DNA from: an uncultured Phascolarctobacterium sp.
GTDB taxonomy: Bacteria > Bacillota > Negativicutes > Acidaminococcales > Acidaminococcaceae
Assembly: GCA_900552855.1 (NCBI GenBank)
Contig: USBG01000050.1
Location: forward strand, 1-10,964
Direction: 5' to 3'
DNA: 10,964 bases
Below are positions 5,761 to 10,964 of the stretch, piece by piece. Position 1 is the stretch's first letter; the number at the start of each line of letters is the position of its first letter. The notes below the pieces were generated by a model. It saw nothing but the letters and a program-made list of their open reading frames with translations. It did no database searches and was not told where the DNA came from. The translations under genes were made by a program, and so were the position numbers.

Positions 5761-7062
5761 ATGAAAGAAGTTATTAATGTTGGCCTTTTAGGTGCTGGTA
5801 CTGTTGGTGGCGGTCTCCTGAAGGTTATGGAAATGAATGCTGACATTATTGAGAAGAAGGTTGGCGTACCTGTTCGCATTACTAAGGTGTTGGACCGTCA
5901 TCCAGAGAGGGTTCATCAGGAGTTTGGCGATAAATATCAAGTTGTAGATAATGCTGATGATATTTTAAATGATGCTGACATCGACATAATTGTAGAACTT
6001 TTAGGACGCGAGCATCCTGCGAAGGAATATATTGCACAGGCTTTAACAAATGGTAAAAATGTCGTTACTGCCAACAAGGACGTAGTGGCTCGTTACGGTG
6101 CAGAGCTGTTTCCATTAGCTGCAGAGCATAATGTTGATTTTATGTTCGAAGCTAGTGTTTGCGGCGGTATTCCTATTATTCAACCTCTAAAAACAAGTAT
6201 GGCCGCTAATAAGATTACCTCTGTTATGGGCATTGTTAATGGTACTACTAACTATATGCTTTCTAAAATGACTGCAGACCATCTTAGCTATGCAGCAGTT
6301 TTGAAGGAAGCACAGGCAAAGGGATATGCGGAGTCAGATCCTACTGCAGATGTTGGTGGTTTAGATGCTGCTAGAAAAATTGTAATTTTGGCTTCCATTG
6401 CCTTTAATACCAGAGTCAGCCTTGATGATGTTGAAGTAGAGGGTATTGAAAGCATTGAGGCCTGTGATATTAAATATGCTAATGATATGGGATATGCTGT
6501 TAAGCTTTTAGCTATAGCTAAAAATGATCCTAAGTATGGTATAAGTGTGCGTGTCCATCCCACTATGCTGCCATTAGATCATCCGTTGGCAGGAGTTAAT
6601 GGCGTATACAATGCTGTTTTTGTAAATGGAGATGCCATTGGTGAGGCTATGTTCTTAGGCCTTGGTGCAGGCAGAATGCCCACTGCTAGTGCTGTTTGCG
6701 GTGATGTTATTGATATTGCACGTAATATTAAGCATGGTCTTACTAATCGTATTAATTGCACCTGCTTCGAAGAGAAGCGTATTTGCCCGCCAGAAAAAGT
6801 AGAGGCGCCTTGTTATATTAGAATGCAGGTTTTAGATCAGCCTGGTGCGTTAGCGGCTATTGCTGCAGCCTTTGCGGCACAAAATGTTAGTCTGCGTAAT
6901 GTAATCCAAATGAATGAGCCTAATAAACAAACAGAGATTGTAGTTATTACTCATAATGTTGCTGAAACAAGCCTCAATATGGCCTTGCAGATTTTAGATG
7001 TCTTGCCTGTAGTGGACAAGGTATGCTGTGTAATTCGCGTAGAAGATAGCAATCTGGCGTAA
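5761..7062 (+). CDS. hom: Homoserine dehydrogenase with C-terminal ACT domain, 433 aa
   Basis: This enzyme reduces aspartate semialdehyde to homoserine with NAD(P)H, at the branch to threonine and methionine. The nucleotide-binding motif GAGTVG is at residues 11-16, followed by the family NK pair at 105-106 and the NGTTNYML segment from residue 160. The conserved DAARK block (D202 and K206) contains the usual catalytic lysine. An ACT domain from about residue 351 (CYIRMQVLDQPGALAAIAAAF) implies allosteric control, in this family typically by threonine. The length is standard. I placed the start at ATG 5761, where GGAGG at 5751-5755 precedes it by 5 nt. The upstream in-frame GTGs at 5746 and 5749 would put the ribosome site inside the gene. 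It is followed by thrB after 12 nt. Confidence 0.97.
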   Translation: MKEVINVGLLGAGTVGGGLLKVMEMNADIIEKKVGVPVRITKVLDRHPERVHQEFGDKYQVVDNADDILNDADIDIIVELLGREHPAKEYIAQALTNGKNVVTANKDVVARYGAELFPLAAEHNVDFMFEASVCGGIPIIQPLKTSMAANKITSVMGIVNGTTNYMLSKMTADHLSYAAVLKEAQAKGYAESDPTADVGGLDAARKIVILASIAFNTRVSLDDVEVEGIESIEACDIKYANDMGYAVKLLAIAKNDPKYGISVRVHPTMLPLDHPLAGVNGVYNAVFVNGDAIGEAMFLGLGAGRMPTASAVCGDVIDIARNIKHGLTNRINCTCFEEKRICPPEKVEAPCYIRMQVLDQPGALAAIAAAFAAQNVSLRNVIQMNEPNKQTEIVVITHNVAETSLNMALQILDVLPVVDKVCCVIRVEDSNLA

Positions 7063-7074
7063 GGAGTGAGTTGT

Positions 7075-7986
7075 ATGAATAAGGTTACGATTCAGGTTCC
7101 TGCAACCTCTGCTAACTGTGGTTCTGGCTTTGACACTCTTGGTCTGGCCTGCAGTTTGTATAATGAAGCAACCTATGAAATTACGCCTACTAAAGGATTT
7201 CAGCTAGATGTAGTAGGTGAGGGATCAGAATATTTGAAGCCCTTTGGTCGCAATCTAGCATTTTCTAGCTTTTTTAGAGTTTGGAATGCAATTACTGGTG
7301 GCGAGCGTATAGGATTAAAGGTTTCTATGGTTAATAGAATTCCTATGTCTCGTGGACTAGGTAGCAGTTCTAGTGCTATTGTAGCAGGTCTTTATGCAGC
7401 TAATTGCTTGTGCGATAACTATTACACTAAAGATCAGCTGTTGGAGATTGCTACTGAAATTGAAGGCCATCCTGATAATGTTGCTCCAGCTCTTTATGGT
7501 GGCTTTACCATTAGCTATATGAATGGGCAAAAGGCACAAAGTCTTAAAGTGTTGCCAGCTAAGCCTTTAAAATTTGTTGCTGTTGTTCCAGATAGTAAAC
7601 TACCAACTGTTTTGGCTCGTCAGGCTATTCCTCAAACTGTACCTCATCATGATGCTGTTTTTAATGCATCTCGTTCTGCTTTACTAGTGGGTGCATTGAT
7701 GAGTGGCAATTATGAATATATAGGTGAAGCTTTGGAGGATAAGCTGCATCAGCCGTACAGAGCACATCTCATTCCTGGATTATATGATGTTTTTGAGGCG
7801 GCTAAGAAGGCTGGTGCTTATAATGCAATTATAAGTGGAGCTGGTTCTACAGTTATGGCTTATGCTGATCCTGATGCTGATTGTGAGGGAATTGCAAAAG
7901 CAATGCAGGATGTTTTTGCAGCAAGAAAAGAAAATTCAAAATTTTTTATTTTAGAGCTTGACAAAGACGGTGTTAAAAGAGTATAA
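7075..7986 (+). CDS. thrB: Homoserine kinase (GHMP family), 303 aa
   Basis: ThrB phosphorylates homoserine with ATP, the step before threonine synthase. The N-terminal PATSANCGSGFD motif is at residues 9-20. The ATP-binding PMSRGLGSSSS loop is at 90-100 and is followed by EGHPDNVAPALYGG. The C-terminal GAGST motif is at 255-259, so all three GHMP motifs are intact. The length is normal. The start at 7075 is set by AAGGAG at 7061-7066, which overlaps the hom stop codon and suggests coupled translation. No threonine synthase gene (thrC) follows, and the operon appears to end here. No convincing intrinsic terminator lies between this gene and the tRNA promoter. Confidence 0.96.
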   Translation: MNKVTIQVPATSANCGSGFDTLGLACSLYNEATYEITPTKGFQLDVVGEGSEYLKPFGRNLAFSSFFRVWNAITGGERIGLKVSMVNRIPMSRGLGSSSSAIVAGLYAANCLCDNYYTKDQLLEIATEIEGHPDNVAPALYGGFTISYMNGQKAQSLKVLPAKPLKFVAVVPDSKLPTVLARQAIPQTVPHHDAVFNASRSALLVGALMSGNYEYIGEALEDKLHQPYRAHLIPGLYDVFEAAKKAGAYNAIISGAGSTVMAYADPDADCEGIAKAMQDVFAARKENSKFFILELDKDGVKRV

Positions 7987-8029
7987 TAGTTTTCGTCAGT
8001 TGGTTACACAACAATGACTACCCTAACTA

Positions 8030-8064
8030 TTAAGGAACTTCAAAAAGGTTTGAAAAATTCTTAA
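8030..8064. repeat. Imperfect AT-rich inverted repeat after thrB
   Basis: TTAAGGAACTTCAAA (8030-8044) and TTTGAAAAATTCTTAA (8049-8064) can pair over most of their length with a bulge around a 4-nt loop. It ends 7 nt before the tRNA promoter and lacks a T-run, so it is at best a weak terminator or processing site for the hom operon transcript. Confidence 0.35.
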
Positions 8065-8071
8065 AAGAGAG

Positions 8072-8100
8072 TTGACAAACAAAACGAAGTCTGGTATAAT
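8072..8100 (+). promoter_or_regulatory. Consensus promoter of the tRNA-Pro gene
   Basis: TTGACA (8072-8077) and TATAAT (8095-8100) are both perfect, are spaced by 17 nt, and the -10 box is preceded by an extended TGG. Transcription would begin near 8107, about 7 nt before the mature tRNA. This strength suits a stable RNA gene. Confidence 0.95.
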
Positions 8101-8113
8101 AGTTTTTGTGATT

Positions 8114-8190
8114 CGGGGCGTGGCTCAGCTTGGTAGAGCGCTTCCTTGGGGTGGAAGAGGTCGTGGGTTCGAATCCCGCCGCTCCGACCA
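8114..8190 (+). tRNA. tRNA-Pro, anticodon GGG
   Basis: The full cloverleaf is present in 77 nt. The acceptor stem CGGGGCG (8114-8120) pairs with CGCTCCG (8180-8186) with one G-U pair. The D stem is GCTC/GAGC. The anticodon stem CTTCC/GGAAG encloses the loop TTGGGGT with anticodon GGG at 8148-8150. The T arm has GTGGG, the TTCGAAT loop and CCCGC. The 3' ACCA (8187-8190) is encoded. It would read CCC and CCU codons. It is a single-gene unit with its own promoter and terminator. Confidence 0.97.
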
Positions 8191-8202
8191 ACTCGGATCG
8201 AT

Positions 8203-8234
8203 GGCCTTTACGGATTTCCGTAAAGGCCTTTTTT
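8203..8234 (+). terminator. Intrinsic terminator of the tRNA-Pro gene
   Basis: An 11-bp perfect stem, GGCCTTTACGG and CCGTAAAGGCC, has an ATTT loop and is followed by six T residues. It begins 13 nt after the tRNA 3' end. Confidence 0.96.
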
Positions 8235-8244
8235 ATGTTTAAAT

Positions 8245-8273
8245 TTAATACATGCTGTAGTAAGCTATATAAT
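8245..8273 (+). promoter_or_regulatory. Promoter of the zinc-site protein-prfC unit
   Basis: TTAATA (8245-8250, four of six consensus bases) is followed after 17 nt by a perfect TATAAT (8268-8273). The start would be near 8280, leaving a leader of about 27 nt. The strong tRNA terminator upstream makes a separate promoter necessary. Confidence 0.6.
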
Positions 8274-8288
8274 TACTTTAATAGCTTA
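8261..8288. repeat. Perfect 8-bp inverted repeat over the -10 and start region
   Basis: TAAGCTAT (8261-8268) and ATAGCTTA (8281-8288) are perfect inverted arms around a 12-nt AT-rich centre holding the -10 box. Transcription would begin between the arms, so the element is better explained as a DNA operator than as an RNA hairpin. The regulator is unknown. Confidence 0.45.
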
Positions 8289-8306
8289 TAGCTGGGAGGT
8301 CAACAA

Positions 8307-8864
8307 ATGATTAGAACACTGGATTTTATTTGCAGTGAATGTCAGGAGCATTTTGTTCCTGGTGACAAGCTCTATTATCGCGATAATTATATGTCCAATA
8401 GTATTAGAGATACCAAATTTATTTGCCCTGCTTGTATTGAAAAATGGATTGAGAAATGGCATATTAAAGATGCAAGCTTCCATGAAGCCGATTATGTGCT
8501 GACCGTAGATATTGAACTGGAGGACGGCTCATTTTACAAAAATATGGATTGTACTCCTATTGATGAAACTGAAACTGTTGTTATTGGGGAGGATATTCCG
8601 GAGGCAGCGCAAAGATGCTTATATACATACTATGCTGATTGGGATAAAGAGCGTAAGGCTCATATCCTCAAGGATTGTATTTTTAATGATGAATTTATGC
8701 GTACTACTGTAACCTGTGAAACCTATGGGGGCGAAAGGTTTGAAAATGTGGCATTCCGCTTTACTATGCGTGGTGAGCTGCAAACTGAGGTGCCGATGCC
8801 GGACTATATTAGGGAACAGGTTGTAGACGCTTATAAGCTTTATGAAGCACAAAATCAAGAATAA
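8307..8864 (+). CDS. Unrecognised protein with a CxxC/CxxC putative zinc site, 185 aa
   Basis: I do not recognise this family. The N-terminus has C9-x2-C12 and C40-x2-C43, separated by 27 residues, a spacing usual for a four-cysteine zinc ribbon or treble clef. The remainder is acidic and soluble-looking, without membrane segments or a signal peptide. It has repeated strand-like stretches (VLTVDIELEDGSFY, FENVAFRFTMRGELQTEVP), suggesting a beta-rich domain, and ends in a short helix. The start is supported by GGGAGGT at 8294-8300. The gene is complete, uses codons like its neighbours, and lies 12 nt upstream of prfC, so the two are probably cotranscribed from the promoter at 8245. A role linked to translation or to nucleic-acid binding is possible, but rests only on position. 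Confidence 0.85.
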   Translation: MIRTLDFICSECQEHFVPGDKLYYRDNYMSNSIRDTKFICPACIEKWIEKWHIKDASFHEADYVLTVDIELEDGSFYKNMDCTPIDETETVVIGEDIPEAAQRCLYTYYADWDKERKAHILKDCIFNDEFMRTTVTCETYGGERFENVAFRFTMRGELQTEVPMPDYIREQVVDAYKLYEAQNQE

Positions 8865-8876
8865 TAGGGGGACCTT

Positions 8877-10376
8877 ATGCAGGAATTATTAGACAAGATT
8901 GAAAAACGACGTACATTTGCCATTATCTCTCACCCTGATGCAGGTAAAACTACCTTGACTGAAAAGCTGTTGCTGTATGGTGGAGCTATTCATTTGGCAG
9001 GCTCCGTAAAAGCTAGAAAAAGCAATAAGCATGCAGTTTCTGACTGGATGGAGATTGAAAAACAACGTGGTATTTCTGTTACCTCCTCTGTACTGCAATT
9101 TGACTATGATGGTTTCCGTGTAAATATTTTGGATACCCCTGGTCACCAGGACTTTTCTGAGGATACTTATCGTACACTGATGGCTGCAGATAGTGCAGTA
9201 ATGCTTATTGATGCTGCTAAGGGTATTGAGCCACAGACTAAGAAGCTGTTCTGGGTTTGCCATCGCCGTCATCTGCCTATCTTTACCTTTGTTAATAAAC
9301 TGGACCGTTACGGCCGTAATCCCTTTGATTTAATGGATGAACTGGAAAAAATCTTAAATATTCGTGCTTATCCTGTAAACTGGCCTATTGGTATTGATGG
9401 ACAATATAAAGGTGTATATGATCGTTTAAAAAACACAATTCAGCTTTTTGAAGAGGACGGAAGCCATGGTGCTAAGATTATGAAATCCACCACTGGTTCT
9501 TTAGACGATCCTAAGATTAGAGAAATGCTGGGTGACGAGCTGTACGAAAACCTGTGCAATGATATTGAGCTGTTGGATATGGCAGGCGATGAATTTGATA
9601 TTGAAAAGGTTAATGCTGGTGAGCTCACGCCTATGTTCTTTGGTTCTGCTATGACCAACTTTGGTGTGCAGCCTTTCCTTGAAAAATTCTTGGAGCTGTC
9701 TCCTAAGCCACAGCCAAGAGCACTGATTGATGGTACAATGATGTCACCTGACAATGAAAATTTCTCTGCTTTTGTGTTCAAGATTCAGGCGAACATGAAT
9801 CCCGCACATCGTGACCGCATTTCCTTTATGCGTATTTGCTCTGGCGTATTTGAAAAGGGTATGAGCGTTTATCACAAACAGTCTAATAAAATGATTAAGC
9901 TTTCTCAACCGCAGCAATTTTTGGCTCAGGAGCGCACAATTGTAGAAAAAGCTTATCCTGGTGATATTATTGGTGTGTTTGATCCTGGTATCTTTGGTAT
10001 CGGCGATTCCTTAAGTGATAACAGCATGAAGTTACAGTTTGAAGATTTCCCTGTATTCCCGCCCGAAATCTTCGCTCGTGTACAGCCTAAGGATTCTTTG
10101 AAGCGCAAGCAATTTGAAAAAGGTATTATTCAGCTTTCACAAGAGGGTGCAATCCAAGTATTTAAGCAAGAGGGCGTTGGTCTGGAAAGCTTTATAGTTG
10201 GTGTTGTCGGCGTACTGCAGTTAGAGGTATTGGAGTATCGTCTCAATAATGAATACAGTGCTCAACTGCTGATGAATCAGCTTCCTTATTCTGTAGCTCG
10301 TTGGGTTTACGCTGAGAAGAAGGAACAAATTGAAAATATTAAAGGATTAGACAATGGTATGCTGGTTTCCTTGTAA
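8877..10376 (+). CDS. prfC: Peptide chain release factor 3 (RF3), C-terminus frameshifted, 499 aa as read
   Basis: RF3 is a GTPase that helps recycle RF1 and RF2 after peptide release and contributes to post-peptidyl-transfer quality control. SHPDAGKTT is at residues 18-26, the RGISVTSS switch region follows, DTPGHQDF begins at residue 86 and NKLD is at 140-143. The middle and C-terminal domains are conserved up to KGLDNGMLV at residue 497. GGGGGA at 8867-8872 supports the start. The frame then reads two more residues and stops, about 30 residues short of the usual length (near 530). The missing tail, FLVNNEWSLNWILERNP and onward, is encoded immediately downstream in the -1 frame (10367-10462). 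As given, the product lacks its C-terminal strand-helix and may be unstable or inactive. A sequencing or assembly error could also explain it. Confidence 0.93.
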   Translation: MQELLDKIEKRRTFAIISHPDAGKTTLTEKLLLYGGAIHLAGSVKARKSNKHAVSDWMEIEKQRGISVTSSVLQFDYDGFRVNILDTPGHQDFSEDTYRTLMAADSAVMLIDAAKGIEPQTKKLFWVCHRRHLPIFTFVNKLDRYGRNPFDLMDELEKILNIRAYPVNWPIGIDGQYKGVYDRLKNTIQLFEEDGSHGAKIMKSTTGSLDDPKIREMLGDELYENLCNDIELLDMAGDEFDIEKVNAGELTPMFFGSAMTNFGVQPFLEKFLELSPKPQPRALIDGTMMSPDNENFSAFVFKIQANMNPAHRDRISFMRICSGVFEKGMSVYHKQSNKMIKLSQPQQFLAQERTIVEKAYPGDIIGVFDPGIFGIGDSLSDNSMKLQFEDFPVFPPEIFARVQPKDSLKRKQFEKGIIQLSQEGAIQVFKQEGVGLESFIVGVVGVLQLEVLEYRLNNEYSAQLLMNQLPYSVARWVYAEKKEQIENIKGLDNGMLVSL

Positions 10377-10462
10377 ACAACGAGTGGTCTCTTAATTGGA
10401 TTCTTGAGCGTAATCCTGGCATCCAGTTCTTAACGGTGCCTGCTGATGTCGAAAAAATTTGA
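10367..10462 (+). pseudogene. prfC: Out-of-frame RF3 C-terminal tail
   Basis: In the -1 frame relative to prfC the sequence reads FLVNNEWSLNWILERNPGIQ and continues FLTVPADVEKI to a TGA at 10460-10462. The ERNPGIQF part matches the C-terminal pattern of RF3 as I know it from E. coli (…LAQERYPDVQF…). In other RF3 proteins about six loop residues separate the last in-frame strand from this segment. Here the two are abutted, which fits loss of 3k+1 bases, for example about 19 or 22, although a one-base loss is also possible. It has no ribosome site of its own. Confidence 0.8.
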
Positions 10463-10964
10463 TTTAGAAAAAGAGCTTAGAACAACACAATACCGTATTC
10501 CCGGTAAAAAATTTACCTTATCACAGCAAATTGTTATCTTGATTTCTTTGGTTGTGTGTATTGCACTGCTGCCGGCATCTATCTTTACTACTCAAAGAGT
10601 TGTAAAGGTAATCTATGACCGTGTCAGCATTAATGCAGTTAATATTAATAACATTTTATGCAATTCAATTGAAATCAAAGACGGATTGAAATCATCCAAT
10701 GTAGCAGTAAGTCCAGCTGTTGATAAAATGATGGCCGACTATGTCAATGATGTAGATAGCTCTGATGAAGCTGGTGTAGCCATCTATGACAAAAACAAAA
10801 CCTTGCGTGTTCTTTATAATCCAGGTGGTTTAAAGGAGTTTGAGCATAGTGCTTATGCTCTAGTTAACAAATACGCTGTTTTTAACAGAATTACCTGGAA
10901 GGAAAATTATTCCATTCCTAATAAGGCGTTTGGCTATGTTTATGATAATAACAATCAGGTTATA
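10446..10964 (+). CDS. Membrane-anchored probable sensor protein, N-terminal 173 aa (partial)
   Basis: The frame is open from ATG 10446 to the window edge. A basic, cytoplasm-like N-terminus is followed by one hydrophobic helix at about residues 28-47 and then a soluble segment beginning TTQRVVKVIYDRV. The layout, with a helix rising from the membrane, NAVNINNILCNSIEIKDGL, then a DEAGVAIYDKNKTLRVLYNP strand pair, resembles the extracytoplasmic Cache/PDC sensor domain of histidine kinases such as the DcuS/CitA type. The kinase or other output domain would lie beyond the window, so a diguanylate cyclase or chemoreceptor remains possible. The start overlaps the ancestral prfC stop (10460-10462) by 17 nt and has only a weak GGTG upstream, so coupling to RF3 translation is likely in an intact gene. 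Confidence 0.65.
   Translation, partial: MSKKFDLEKELRTTQYRIPGKKFTLSQQIVILISLVVCIALLPASIFTTQRVVKVIYDRVSINAVNINNILCNSIEIKDGLKSSNVAVSPAVDKMMADYVNDVDSSDEAGVAIYDKNKTLRVLYNPGGLKEFEHSAYALVNKYAVFNRITWKENYSIPNKAFGYVYDNNNQVI

Noticed and set aside
9440..9781. A 113-codon minus-strand frame inside prfC
   Set aside because: It is low-complexity and serine-rich, overlaps conserved RF3 domains and has no promoter or ribosome site.
10361..10376. Programmed -1 frameshifting to make full-length RF3
   Set aside because: No X-XXY-YYZ slippery heptamer is present at the CTG GTT TCC TTG TAA junction, no downstream pseudoknot is apparent, and RF3 is not known to use frameshifting. The fused product would also lack the loop residues seen in other RF3 proteins.
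1..10964. CRISPR array, transposon or prophage genes
   Set aside because: No regularly spaced repeats, transposase, integrase or terminal inverted repeats were seen. Although tRNA genes are common integration targets, no second copy of the tRNA 3' end occurs in the window.

Overview
This window looks like an ordinary chromosomal segment of a low-to-moderate GC Firmicute. The coding density, strong Shine-Dalgarno sites, consensus sigma-A promoters, the DUF512-der-plsY gene order and an ACT protein-hom-thrB operon all fit that group. The presence of RF3 together with a corrinoid adenosyltransferase makes me lean towards the Negativicutes, but this is an inference from gene content and I could not test it by phylogeny.

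Layout. (1) At the left edge, on the minus strand, are a DUF3290-type membrane protein and the first ten codons of a gene overlapping it by four bases, probably its usual DUF421 partner. (2) A divergent intergenic region (480-853) holds two back-to-back consensus promoters and a leader of about 170 nt. (3) A plus-strand operon (854-4696) encodes a DUF512 radical-SAM-like protein, a CobO/BtuR-type corrinoid adenosyltransferase, the ribosome assembly GTPase Der and the acyltransferase PlsY. It ends in a UUCG-loop intrinsic terminator. (4) About 480 bp of very AT-rich DNA follows, with no credible gene but several inverted repeats. (5) An extended -10 promoter drives an HTH-ACT regulator-like protein, homoserine dehydrogenase and homoserine kinase (5287-7986). 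(6) A single tRNA-Pro(GGG) gene has its own consensus promoter and a strong terminator. (7) A CxxC/CxxC putative zinc-binding protein of unknown function lies 12 nt upstream of prfC (RF3). (8) The window ends inside a membrane-anchored, probable sensor protein.

Functionally these are mostly housekeeping modules: ribosome assembly and translation (Der, tRNA-Pro, RF3), phospholipid synthesis (PlsY), corrinoid activation (CobO-like), and homoserine/threonine synthesis with possible ACT-domain sensing. No thrC is present here.

The clearest anomaly is in prfC. Its frame closes at 10374-10376, but the next 86 nt still encode a recognisable RF3 C-terminal tail in the -1 frame, so the gene appears frameshifted near 10365-10376. 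The lesion also separates RF3 termination from the start of the downstream membrane gene, which overlaps the old RF3 stop by 17 nt and lacks a good RBS. I found no clearly novel multi-gene system. The best candidates for undescribed biology are the zinc-binding protein with an operator-like palindrome in its promoter, the structured DUF512 leader, and the repeat-bearing AT-rich spacer upstream of the hom operon.
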